Assembly: GCA_017562135.1 (NCBI GenBank)
Contig: QEYB01001666.1
Span: 248,001 to 312,000, forward strand
DNA from: Dipylidium caninum
Lineage: Eukaryota; Platyhelminthes; Cestoda; Cyclophyllidea; Dipylidiidae
Reading direction: 5' to 3'
DNA length: 64,000 nucleotides
Every line of letters begins with the position of its first letter. Positions within the stretch are counted from its first letter, which is position 1. This document shows positions 38,937 to 50,884 of the stretch, piece after piece. A program made the translations under genes and the position numbers. Under the pieces are notes generated by a model that was given only the letters and a program-made list of their open reading frames with translations, was not told where the DNA came from and ran no database searches.

Positions 38937-41900
38937 TTACAATTGTGGGTTGCGTTCCGGTAGAGGGGGCTTCTGCTCTTCGTTCTTCCCCATATTTGGG
39001 GGACGATGAATGCTGAGGCTGTCGCGCATGTTGGGCACGATCAACTCGTAGGATGACGTCCTACTCATTGGCGAATTGAGTGCACCGTGGGAGTCGTTAG
39101 CTTCGACGGCATCCGCATTTGGATTTGGCTGGGGTAGAGGCGCTTCGTAGACTAGCGCGTGTCGTCCACTCCAAACGTTCACTCGCCTACACGTGTCGAC
39201 AAAGGCATGCTTTCAACTCACCCAATTATTTTGTTCGCATAAAAGGCCCTGCGCACCGTCTATCTGCGACCAAGCAACCGGCTCATTGCTGACATTGTGG
39301 TGTGAGCGTAATTGTCTTCACAACAAGCCGCGGCGAATAGGTGACCAGCTCACGAGCATGGCCTCAATGTGTATCGTTGACTACGATTGAGTTACAATAC
39401 ATGACAGTGTCCTCGACACTCACCCACACTCACCGTTTCCACTTCCTTCGCTTGCATAAGTAGACGCCGATTCCCACTATCACGATGGCAACGAAGAGGC
39501 CGCATGTTAGTCCAATTGCCAGTGCTACGTTCTGAGGCTGTAAGGGGGGGGGGGGCAAGGTGGGCGTTATTTACGCCTCGAGGAAGCGGCGAGAGCCGGA
39601 TGGAAAGGCGGGTCGGGTTGAACCGCGGGGGTGGTGGGGGGTGGGGTGGAGAGGAAGAGTGGGAGGGGGGAGGTTAGGGCTTCCGACAACGGGACATGTG
39701 TATAAGGTGTGAGGGCGAGAACTTGCCTCAACAACCTTGACCTCACAACGACTGCCTGTCCAGCCCTCGGGACAGTCGCAGAAGAAGGTGAATTCGGTGG
39801 GGTGGTCAATGCACACGCCGCCGTTGAGACAGACGCTGGCTAACGACGTGGCGCTGGTGAAGTTGAGGCTTTCTGCCTCGTTCGTCCTAACCATTTTGGA
39901 GACTCGCTCCAGTGCGACGCTGCGGTCGGCCTCGAGGAGAGCACAAATGGAGACGCGCTGCTCACAGTACACACCACTGTAGTACTGGGGACAGGTGCAC
40001 ACGAAGCCCAGGGCACTGGTGGAACTCCTGTCGCAAACACCGCCATTGCGACATGGCGAGAGACGACAGGGATCACTTGGGGGATAACATTCGGCACCTG
40101 GGAATGAAGGACGATGACGATAGCTGACTTGAAAAAAGTTCACCACACGTTGCCTCTCTGCCTCTCTGCCTCTGCCTCTCTGCCTCTCTGCCTCTCTGCC
40201 TCTGGCTCTCGGTGAATAAGTAACGCGTATGCTGCCACGGCGAGGAGCACGCAATGTGCGACCACCGGTGGTGAAAACTTACTTGGGGTCACGTCGCGAT
40301 GATGAAATGCGATGTGCTTCAGGGAGAACTGGCAGTGGTAGGGCAGACAAAGTGGCTGAACACAGATTGTCTACCTTAAGAGATTGGCCAATGCACCAGG
40401 CTGAGAGTGTCATTGCTGCCATGCAACACAAATGTCCTCCGTCAGCAAGTGGGACATGTGGGAGAGTGAGAAGGCAAGAAGCAAACAAACTTGGGGGCCA
40501 TATGACCATCACCCGTTTTTCCCACACGCACGGCTTCTATGCATTGGTGAAGACAACTAAAGTGTTCTGCCACCTAGGAAATTCGCCCTATCGCACCTCG
40601 GAACGCTTTGTGAGTGAATTTGTGCAAGTTGCGAGGGCAGCTGGATGGCAGAGGACGGCGGGAAGACTCGGAGTAAAGGAGAGAGGTGTAGAGCAGAGTA
40701 AGTAGGTAGGGTAGGGTAGGGTAGGGTAAGGAGGGAAGGGGAAGGAAAGGGAAGGGAAGGAAAGAGAGGGAGGGAGCGATGACCTCGCATCACTTGTCTG
40801 AATGGCAGATTAACTCACGATCGCCACCGTTGCAGATGCAGCTTCGACCCAACAACTTGGGCACGCATTGAGCGCCAGCAGCGCACGGCTCACGCTGACA
40901 GACGTCACTCAAGTTGCAGTACTGTCCGGAAAAGCCTGAAATACGAGTATCCTCCTCGTAACACACACACACACACACACACACCGCCTCCCTGTCTAGC
41001 ACTCCCCTTCGAGGCGGTGCTAACTAACCCTCCAAGCAAATGCGTTCGCCTTTGGCTGAGCACTCGTACGACAGTCCGTCGCCTCGACAGTAGGTCTCAC
41101 ACGTCGTCCCGTAGTAGTTCTCCAAGCACTCCACTTTCACCCGCATCTCTATGCTGCACAGACAACATCGTTGCTATGTGGCATTGTAATCGCAAGGATA
41201 AGTGCACGCAAGTGGGGGGGGGGGAGAAAGCGGGTGGAGGGGGCACGAAAAGCCCCATCTCCTCGTCACTGCATTACCTAGCTCTGGGAGGCGCACCATC
41301 CCCCGAGTCCATCGACATGATGGAGAATGTCTCCTTGCTGCCGACCGCCATTTCCGCCTCAAAGTCGCCAATCAGATCTGCCTCGCTGCTCCCGTCGAAG
41401 TCGTAGGCAACAACTTTCACTTGAAGCACCGTCTTAAGGCAAAGCACCACTGTTTACACACCATTCCTCAGTGCACCTGAGCCCGCATCTCCTTCATCTA
41501 CAACTTCTGAGTAGTTTGCCTGCTCCTGCGTCACACAACATCCAGCAGTGCTGACGCTGTCCCATTGGCTTCGCGGTAACCGCGGTGACATTCGCGTCTC
41601 ACACGCCTTTTACTCACCCACTAATTGCACTCGTTGACTTACCGGCACGGGTCGCTTGATGAAGACGGGTATTGCCGAACTGCCCAGCAACTGCACTGTG
41701 CTGCTCTCCTTGAACACCTCCGTGCGCAAATTCACTATGCTGCAATCACTGTGGGCATTTGTTTCCTCAATGAGGGCGCTCTTATCAACCACGCAAATGC
41801 CATTCACCACAGCACTCACCCCCTGTGCCGACCGACGCAGATCTCGAAGTAGACGTCGCACAGCTTCCCACTCAGGAAGCCGTCACAGACTTTGCCGTTC

Positions 41901-42440
41901 TTCAGACGGTCTTCTGGATTGCGATAGACCAACTCGATTGTGCCAACTGCAACCACGGCCTGCAAGACAGCATGTCGAACATCATACCGTCCGCCTCAGT
42001 TGACAGCGGTCTGCCACAAATGGTGTCGGGCACGAGAAGGAGTGCACCTGCTCGCTGAGTGCGGGGTGAAGGGGGGTGATGGAGCGAAGAAAGCATTGAC
42101 GAAAGGGTCAAATGCTTCAGAGTTAGTGCTAAAATCTCGCTTCGCCACGACTTCCTCACTCTCTCCCCACTCGCCTACCTCCGTCCCTGTCCCCGTTTCT
42201 GCCCTCTTCCTCCCCACCTCCTCACCTCACCCTCCCCCTCCCCCTCCCCCTCACCCACTAACCCCTCTCCGATTCATGCATTTTCACCATTCAAGATGTG
42301 TCTCTCGCCCACAATGAGTCTCGGGGAGGAATTAACTCACCGACAATTCTACGTGTGCTACAACGTACCATGGCTTCGGGCGATGCTGCAGACGGCGCCA
42401 AGAGACAGGCTGTGAGGAGGATTGCCAGACAGGCTGCCAT
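38937..42440 (-). CDS. Delta/DSL-type Notch ligand, three EGF-like repeats, intact
   Basis: A type I membrane ligand expected to activate Notch on neighbouring cells. Nine exons agree in phase for 485 residues: 42440-42341, 41946-41820, 41748-41618, 41419-41278, 41153-41029, 40935-40819, 40097-39736, 39537-39434 and 39186-38937. Order: signal peptide (MAACLAILLTACLLAPSAAS), N-terminal MNNL/C2-like region (GTIELVYRNPEDRLKNGKVC; KVVAYDFDGSSEADLIGDF), DSL domain (CLENYYGTTCETYCRGDG then ECSAKGERIC), and EGF1, EGF2 (PCRNGGVC, CTCPQYYSGVYC) and EGF3 (CLNGGVC, CDCPEGWTGSRC). EGF3 has a long first loop of about 40 residues. The membrane helix is LTCGLFVAIVIVGIGVYLC, followed by KRRKWKRR and a short tail ending NPQL. 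The DSL loop lacks the usual R-x-R-D-D acidic/basic run and is shortened. Exon 7 could instead end at a GC donor three codons later. The ligand is smaller than vertebrate Delta. Confidence 0.9.
40144..40206. repeat. (GCCTCTCT)n-type minisatellite in DSL intron 6
   Basis: Tandem 8-bp-like units of GCCTCTCT/GCCTCT upstream of EGF2 in the inner DSL gene. The partner tract in the outer copy (58566-58623) has a different, GGCGG-interrupted structure. Confidence 0.85.
40701..40775. repeat. (TAGGG)n then GGAAG-rich tract
   Basis: Tandem GGGTA pentamers followed by GGAAG-type purine repeats in DSL intron 6. The reverse-complement partner near 57994-58063 is longer. The unit resembles, but is not, the TTAGGG telomere hexamer. 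Confidence 0.85.
40960..40984. repeat. (AC)n microsatellite in DSL intron 5
   Basis: About twelve AC units next to the exon 6 acceptor region of the inner DSL gene. The outer copy has only a short GTGTGCG-like remnant at about 57744. This is a length polymorphism between the arms. Confidence 0.85.
42226..42262. repeat. CCCTCC-rich tract in DSL intron 1
   Basis: C-rich tandem CCCTCC-like units on the plus strand. The partner in the outer copy is the GGGAGGT array at 56422-56462. Confidence 0.8.
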
Positions 42441-43250
42441 GGTGAAGAGAGACTGAGTGTGTCAATTACTCGCATGTGTGCGGCACTGTGGCATACTCGT
42501 TGCGTTGAGTGGATTGGTGACTTGACAAGAAGCCTCAAAGTGTGCACGCCTTGTGCCATCGATTGTCGTCTTCAGACGCGAAGCTCCATTTCTCACGTTG
42601 AGCGATTTGTATTAGTCCATTTCACCCAAATCCCTACTTCTACTACCACCGACGCTGCCACAGCAAAGGGCACCATGCGATGTGCTGCAGTCTGTGCATT
42701 GCATGCCCTCTCCCCTACCGAGAGCACAAGTGACAACCGCGACCACCGTAGTCTACAACAATGCATTGATGTGTGCAGAGACGTCGAGATTACTCACTGA
42801 CGCATTGAGAGGTGACCTGGAAAGCGTATATTTAAGGTGCTAATATCATCGCCGGGAGTGAGAATTAGGCGACACATCAAATCACAACGATAATGAACAT
42901 GGGAAGAGTGTGCAATGTACTTTTAAGTTGATTTAAGGGGCTCTTCTCACGGTGTCCCGTGTTTAGCACACTTATATTTCACGAATCTGTCTCCACTATG
43001 CGGACGCATCTTGCATTTTCTCCACTTGCTATGCTGCGAGTGAAGAGGCGGGGTTCTTCACCACCGGTCAGAAAGTGTCAACTCGATTTGTCGAAGGTGC
43101 ACATTTCACGATTGCATGTCTTTGGTTGTTGGTCATACACCAGAGGCCTACTTGTCTCTATTTGATCCCCAACTTGTCACACAGTGGAGAGGATCATCAG
43201 TATTATCTAAGTGTACAATTACTAATTTGTCTTTCCCTCTATAACCACTA

Positions 43251-44231
43251 TAATAATCCACATCTTAGGATTTGTGCAGAAGGACATCATTGGTGACTCC
43301 GTTCTTTTCGGCTATTTATTTCTCGCCTCAAGCTAAATAATGTTAAATTACACTGCACTTAATTGCATTGAGGCGAATACCGAGATGACTATTGAGTTAA
43401 TTTTACACCTAACTCGCTCTCCGAGGCTATTACTGTAGAATAATGTTTGAAGCTTAAATGGACACGTTAGCATACAAATATTACATGCAAATGATAAATA
43501 ACTTTTTTATCTTAAATAAATTGGCGCCGTTTAAATGAGTTTATTTTTAAATTGGCGACTTAGTACATTCACAAATTTTTGCGTATAACAATCTAAATGC
43601 ATCTGTCATTTGATTTATTTTCTACATTTCTCAAAAATGATATATTTGCTCCTCTAATCCGTGTCACATTACAACTTTGCCTTGTGGTTGGTTAATCCAA
43701 TAATAAGGGCTAATTTGTAGTGTCAATAAACTGTTGCCCACTCATATTCAGTTGTTTTCGACGGCAGATTTTCCTCTAATCTTCGGAGGGTGCACTTTTT
43801 TCTTATATTCTCGCCTATATGCGGTTTGGCCGTCAAAATATTCTCTTTTCGGGGTCATACAATGCAAAGCACTTATTTGACACAGAAGTATAATATCAAG
43901 CATTTAACTAATTAGAATGTTTTAAAGTCAGCTATTCCCTTCTTTTCGCAGCAATGATTCGTTGTCTATCATGCAAACTCGAACTGTCTTTTTCCCAGAT
44001 ATTCCTGCAAGATTTTCAGAGTCTTATAGTACGAACATATTTAGTATAAACAGAAATTATTATATGCAATTTCGCAGTTAACTTGCCTTGAGCTATGCCT
44101 TCATATCTATGTATTTTACTTGCCACCTTAACCTTAACCTAACCTTGATGTCCTGTTTCGATTGGACAAAATTTGATAGAAAATTACTCTGTGTACCGCT
44201 TCATGTGTGGGGGCGGGTACATTTATTCGTT
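43251..44231. other. AT-rich intergenic region upstream of OST3/TUSC3
   Basis: Begins where similarity to the outer DSL arm fades. No convincing open frame. It must contain upstream sequence for the inner DSL gene (minus) and the OST3/TUSC3 gene (plus), so it is a divergent promoter region. Confidence 0.45.
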
Positions 44232-45734
44232 ATGTGGCTATTTTCACTCTTAGTTTTTGTAGCGCTGCATCATTACGTAACTGAATCCAAGGACATTGGG
44301 GAGCCTGATGTAACTCCATTTATATTCATTGGCTAGATCCTTGAGCAAAAAGTCAATAACCTCTTGCTACTTTTGGATAAATCTCAACTATTACGGCTCA
44401 ACTTTGAGAAATATAATGAATTCTTGCTTGACTCCCCACGAAATTATTCGGTCATTTTGATGTTAACGGCATCAAATCGAAAACGCAGTTGCCATCATTG
44501 CCAGTATGCTCCTCTTAACGGTAATATTTTGTTAGAGCTGCAGCTGATGAATTCGCCGTTCTCGCCAAATCCTACGCCCATTCTACTGCTAACAAGAACG
44601 AATTATTTTTCGCGGTAGCCGATTACGATGATGATCCACAAATATTTACGGCTGTGAGATTTTGATATACCTAGTCACTTTTGCAGCTGAAACAAAATAC
44701 TGTGCCCGTGTTTATTCACTTTCCTCCTGCTACTCCACCCAGAAAGGATGATGTTTATGATATTACTAGAAATGGCTTGAGTGCTGAAGTATTGGCCCGA
44801 TGGATATTTGTGAGAACCGGTGTTCATGTAATTCGCAATTACTTATTACTATTCTTAGCATAGTTCAACCTTGAACGACCCCCTAGTTTTTCCGGTTTCC
44901 TCTTACTTTTCATCGTGAGCGGCGTCGGTGGCATAATTTTTTACCTCCGCTTTGACAGTATTGGTCGATTCTTTAACCGGTCTACAGTCTCTTACATCAG
45001 TATCGTGAGTATAAACTGAGACATTTCATCCTTAGATTATTATCTTTTACATGATATCCGGTCAAGTTTGGAACACCATCCGCCGTCCACCCGTATTCCA
45101 TTCTTCTCACGAGGGGGGACTAGTAAGAACATAAAGTAATTTCTACCACATTTAGATGCTTTTCTATCCTAACAACAGTTCCCAATTCGTTTCGGAAACA
45201 ATTATTGTTATGATCATATGCATCCTTTTATTGTTCTCACATGCCTTCCTTACTGCTTTGTCTCATTATTTTACTTAACTAAGTATTTAGATGCTCTTGT
45301 TTCCCTGAGCATTGTGATTTTGACTGACGTCGCACAAACACCCGACTCCAACAAAAGACGTGGTTCGTCTATTATTTTTTTCATTCCCTATCTTTTCCCG
45401 TGTGATTTTAACTATTTCAGCAATGGCATTGACGGGAATTGCAATGTTTGCCATATTTATAAGCTTATGCCTCTCTTTATTTCGTAAGAAGAATCATGGT
45501 TATCCGTACAGGTAAGAAAGACTACCTTAGTTATTTATTGTAGCTTTCTCTTGAAATAATGAAAAGTCGACGATTATTAGTGTTTCAAGTGAAAACAAGA
45601 TCCGGGCTCTGATAATACGTATTTACTTCTGGTCTCTTAAGAAATCCGACATTTCCTAACTAAATATATTATGAATACTCCTTATGTCATGTTTTCTTGA
45701 CTATAGCCTCTTCTACTTTTCAAATAACAGCTAA
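44232..45734 (+). CDS. Oligosaccharyltransferase subunit OST3/TUSC3/MAGT1 homologue
   Basis: This ER-membrane thioredoxin-like subunit of the oligosaccharyltransferase assists N-glycosylation of cysteine-containing sites. Ten exons agree in phase for 314 residues: 44232-44276, 44337-44503, 44536-44653, 44687-44827, 44864-45004, 45036-45122, 45156-45206, 45284-45359, 45421-45511 and 45707-45734. A signal peptide (MWLFSLLVFVALHHY) precedes the thioredoxin-like domain with RNYSVILMLTASNRKRSCHHC; the redox motif is CHHC, where human has CxxC with other residues. Further matches are NELFFAVADYDDDPQIF, VPVFIHFPPATPPRKDD, LSAEVLARWI and ERPPSFSGFLLL. Four membrane segments follow, with MISGQVWNTIRRPP between the second and third positions and the terminal KKNHGYPY signature. 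Five introns are only 31-36 bp. The gene sits inside spacer 2 and has no inverted partner. Confidence 0.93.
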
Positions 45735-48700
45735 ACATGCTGCATATGCCTTGATTCTGTAAACCACATATGGAACTGAAACATCATGTTCTTGAGAGTT
45801 ACCATTGTACCATGAGCTCTCTACTATTGTGCTGTTTTATTTGTGATATTCAATCAAAGGTATCAGGCATACTGAATATTAATCTGGAAACATTCCTAGC
45901 ATAGAGAATTCGGTATTGTAATTCGAGAATGAATGTTATTGTCGTAATGTTTGTCCTCCAGTCGTACCGTAACATCGTCAGACGGGATTCTGTCCAAACT
46001 GGGTGCCAATTTTTCATGTTTACCCTTTTCTTATATAGTACGTACACGACGCCACGTTAATTCATAATTTAGTCTGTCGGATATTCAATTTGGTTTGTGT
46101 TAACCATACGTTCAGTCAAATTTGTGGAGGGAATGCATTTTCATGACAAAAATGATTAAACGTGAAGTATGTCGCATAGTCGCTCGCCCCTCCATTCGCC
46201 CTTGTTCTTACTTTTACGACATTGCATGAAAGCTTGAATGGACGCGAGGATTAAGACAGTGTTTGGGGCTGGTTTTGCAGCATTCTCAGAGGCACCGCAT
46301 GGAGTTAGTTCACACGTATTACGGGATCTTTCCATAATTACCATTGCGAAATTTTGCCGACTTTGCTAGCCTTAACACTGCCTTTAGATGTTTTATTGTA
46401 GTTGCAGGTAGAAACGGACTATTGCGGATGACACTATTCATTTTGTAATGTTTACCTCCTCGTTAGCCACTGTCGAGTTGAAGTCCGTTTTGTCGCTTGA
46501 ATTGGATCTAAGATTGGACTATAAGATGGAGGAACGTAGTAAGTAGATAAAAGTTATGTTAGAACTGTTCCCATTTTTATAAGGCCATAGAAATATAGGT
46601 ACAGTAGAGCTAGGTAGTTAGATTATCTAGTTGCGTACAGCTTTCAAAACCTTTGATGATATGCGAGTCTAACGTCGAGGAGCTTTAAGGTAAAGATACA
46701 AAGTCCATGAAGTATCGTTATTATTGAACTGACTAAAAGTAGCCAGACTTAGTGGGTACAAAGTGAACTCAATGAACTTTACGGTCAACTGATGTTCGGA
46801 AATTTCACCTAACATTTGTCGTGTACAACTTGTCAATGTGAACTGTTAAAAGGCAACGGGGATGATTGATATTTCTCTGATAGCCATGCAGGTACCCTCT
46901 TCAGGTTAACCATCGTGGAATGATCGCCTATAGCGAACCAATCGGCAGGACCTCTACAAGTGGAGATGATCTTCACTTTCTGTGCAAAGGCACCAATCTT
47001 TACTTTTTGCCGAATGTGGGTTTAAGACCTCGTAACTTTGCGCCATATGGACTCCACTTTAAGATCGGGCAGTTATTTGCAACAGAGTTTAGTGCATCCG
47101 TTAAGCTCGCAAAGACACTGCAAAATTTATGGCCACATCGCGGGAGTAATCACACGTGAGGAGACGAATTGGAGCGTTTAAGTAAACCGAGCGTTCCTGA
47201 GGACTTTTAGATTTTGCCACAGATTCTGGAAGGTGATTAGGCGGCAGCATGATTAGCTGTGCGTATGTTTGAGGAAAGAGCCACTTTCTGCCCACTTTAG
47301 TTCGGTCTCTCAGCTTGGAAAAAGCCGCTAGCCTTACAAGTAGGCCGAAGGAGAAGAGTGAAGGACATTTCCCCTTAACTAACAAACAATCGAACACAGA
47401 AAAGACTTATTCATAGTCGGTAGGAGAAGTTAGGCTACGTTACTCGTAATTGAAGGAAAAGTATTTCCTGTGAGAGGAAGAATTTATCCTAATGAGTCAG
47501 TGTGACTGACTGTGTGCGATTTACTTCTTTCTTATTTAAGTAATTTTAGTAGAAGTTGGTGTTCGCCATTGGCTCTGTGTGCTGAAACTTTTGAACGCAA
47601 GTTGACACGCTTTGTGCTAACTCGTCGTGTAAACAAGGGTGATTCCTCACTAATATTCCGGCGTGAATTACCCGCCTTACGCGATGTATGGAAGAGCCTT
47701 TCATTCATACCGGCTGACACTTGCCTCGGGGAATTATCCTTTCAAATACCTTCTCTCAGCTCGCCATGATCTCGACAACCAGGTGCAACCTCCCCTTCCA
47801 CCTCCTTCCGCTCCTTTTCCTCCTCCAAGGAGGGGCCGACAGGAATGTCGAAACCCAGACACCGAAATTAAAGCCCATAGTAGTGGTTATTTCCTGGCCC
47901 AAGAGGATTAATTACCATCGTAAAGAGGCGGGATTAAACAAAGTGAGAGGGTAGCCATTCTGCAAAATAAGCCTAATTACTTTGGGTTTTATAAATGCCG
48001 CAAAAGGAGTTTTTGTACACGTGATGTTACAGTACCTATAGAGTTTAATTCTTAATTCCTCTTGTGTATTTTCTTGAGCACTTTGAAATTAGGTCGCCAA
48101 AACACAATCTAATGCATTCGGTGGGGCCTTGTACACAATTTCAAATCCTAATGTCTGAGTCTTCACTCCCAGCCATAATACTGAGGCTAACTCTTTTACA
48201 GAATATTAATCCTCTCAGCTAGGGGCTAAGAAGGTCGGTTGTTAGAGGAAAGCTAAGACGTCACGAGGTTGTGCAATGGAAGAGAGGCGGTGAAGAGACA
48301 TGAAAGAGGGAGATAAAGTTGTAGGTAGAGGCACTTTCTCCCTTTGTCTTTTCAGTTATGCTCAGCTCCTAATAAATTCACTTAAGGTGCATCGGAAACA
48401 CATGTACTTAGGCCTGTTTCTCGCTGAGCACGCTGAAATACGCGTGGGAGTCACGTGTGATCATTCAAACGAATAAACCACCTACAAAGTAAACATTGAA
48501 CGAATCATAAAACAAAAAGTATACTGGGAGACAAGTACAAAGAGGAGAAAAAGCTCCTAGCGCTAGAACGAGTGTGCTGGGTTGCGTGGGAGAAAGGGGG
48601 AACAGCATCTATCTTCATGAACAGGACACACCGTGAGAGCTTTTGTGCTGGTGTAAATCAGATTAGAGCTTACTTTTTTCCCCACGACACACGCATAGTC

Positions 48701-50884
48701 TCTCAATTCTGCCCTCTTAAAAGGCGCAGCAAATTTCTTGCCTTGCGATCTCTAAGTAGCTTGTCACAGCGGGGGGTGGGGGGCTGGAGGGCTCGGTGAT
48801 TACAGGCCCTGGAGAGAGAGCAATGCGACCTCGGAGCAAATTACTGACAGTAGACACGCCTGATTTGCATCAAGGAATGAAGGGCCATTGCTCCGGCTAC
48901 CGCTAAGGTCTTCAGGCGCTGTGGTAAGCAGCCCTCCTATGTCCGTGTTCCTTAACGCCTGTCATGACGTCTTCTTTCCAACGCATAAATTTTTAAATGT
49001 ACTTGCTTCAAACTGTCTGGCTCGCAACCAATCACTACCGCCATAAACCGGATGCTATGAGAGAAATTGAATGTTAAGAGCCGACGGTTTAACTGTTCAC
49101 CTTCATTTTATTATTCACCTCATGGAAGCAAGTCGGATTTGCGAATAAATGAAAAGCAAGCAAAATGGGGTTCAATCCATTTTAGCAAAATCACAGTGCT
49201 TGAATAAGAATTTGCGTGATAAATAGGCGAATATCGTCTTCCGATCCGATTAACTCACCTACAGGCAGCGAATGTCTTTGATCCTTTAAACTAATATACC
49301 CGTTTGTGATTGAATAGGAGTACTTTCTCTTTTCAAGTACGAACATGAGCTGGGAGAAATCCCAGAATACCGATGAAGATGAATGGCAAACCACCAACTT
49401 CTACACACCTAATAAGTGCGAGACTATTGCAGCTTTATGTTTACGTCACCTTGGCGGGGGCGACCCCGCTCAGCGTTGTCAAAATGACGGGACATTCACT
49501 GACGCACCAAATTGGGGTCGCGACATCAAAGTTGGTCAAATAAAAAAAAGTGTGTTTGAAGATCCTAGCCACTATTTTCCTTTACTTTCTGGTGGAAAGA
49601 GACGTTCCAACTTATGATTCAGTGTTAGGGCATCCTTGTAGGGTAAAGTATATTTCTTCACATAGGCAATATGCATTTTTGAGACGTGGATTCCCCATTT
49701 GCCAACCAAATTGCACTTTCAAAAATTTCAACCTCAAGTGAGTTTGACAGATTGGCCTACAGCGAAAGTACACAAATGTTGAAGACAATAATTCAAGCTG
49801 TAGCAACACCCTTAAGACATTGTGTCTAGGTAGATTTTCGGCACTGACTTTAACAACTAATTTATTTCTTACCGGCAAGGACGAGGAGAAAAATGACTGA
49901 ATTGCTTGAAAAAATCACAAGTTATATTAGCAAATAAGTACCCGTTACTAATTCATTAAATGACGGATTACGACGAGGCTCGCAAGGTAAGGCACAATAT
50001 AAAAGGCCTCCTTGTTCTGCTGACATTGTAAGCTTTTTGTGTGCGTAGATGATTAGAGCAACCAGAAGCAGCTAAATGACACTCGAATCACAAACCATCA
50101 CACTTTCAAATCAACGTGTTTTACTCACACCAATCGAGGGGATTAAGTTTAATCACTGAAATACACATTCGAGAAAATATTCCCGGATTGGAATTGTCTC
50201 GAATCATGCCAAAAAACTTCAGTTCCCATGGCCGAGTGCTTGGAGGGATGCAGTCATCAGTGTGCGCCACCAGTCAACACTTTTAAATCTATCTCCTAAA
50301 GCACTTTTTTTCATTTCATTTACTTCAAACATGAGGAATAGAATAACGCCGGAGAACACCTTCCGATATAAGGAAAAAAAATCAAACTTAATCATTGAAA
50401 TGAGGTCATCGAAACATCCGATGAGAATGTAAGATTAGCAGACAGTGAAAAAAAGAAATGAGTAAAAGTGACAACCACGATGTACCCGGTTAAAATGTTG
50501 GTAAAAGATATGGCTATTAAATTAGCTACTTAAAAATAGGGACGCAAGACAGGATATACGACTAATCAACTCAAATTTTCAGCCAAATTCTAACTTGTCA
50601 AAATTATGGACTGTACTAAATGAACTCATATTGATGAAAGAATATCCTAATCAAAATCTGAGCCATAATGGGTGATTCGGGGCAATTCAGCAGCAAAAAG
50701 ATAAAAGTTAAAAGCACGTAGATGATTTGGACATAAACAAAACCCAGGTTTTACCTCGTTGCTCATTAAAATATGAAATAAAGTAGGCGGTTGACAGAAA
50801 ATCATTAATTATGTAGAAAATGAAGCATACAAAAAGGAAGAGACAAAAGTAACACAATAAATATGATCAAAAAGGAGGCAGAAA
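45735..50884. other. Gene-poor part of spacer 2
   Basis: About 5.1 kb between the OST3/TUSC3 stop and the divergent C1GALT1-like gene's stop. Open frames are short and unrecognised. The frame at 49345-49617 has a CQNDGTFTDAPNW stretch loosely like hormone-receptor-type extracellular domains, but one weak motif is not enough to call a gene. A Pro-rich frame at 47663-47911 is probably chance. Confidence 0.4.

Larger units (their letters stand above)
38340..43250 (-). repeat. Inner arm B (DSL ligand locus)
   Basis: Reverse-complement partner of 55365-60510. It covers the full DSL ligand gene, its upstream region to about 43250 and its 3' flank to the junction shared with arm A. Divergence between partners is visible in every intron, including different microsatellites. 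Confidence 0.85.

Noticed and set aside
40701..40735. Possible interstitial telomere repeat
   Set aside because: The unit is the pentamer TAGGG, not TTAGGG, and grades into GGAAG repeats; it looks like an ordinary intronic microsatellite.
39840..42058. Plus-strand frames across the inner DSL gene
   Set aside because: Shadows of the minus-strand Cys-rich EGF and DSL exons.
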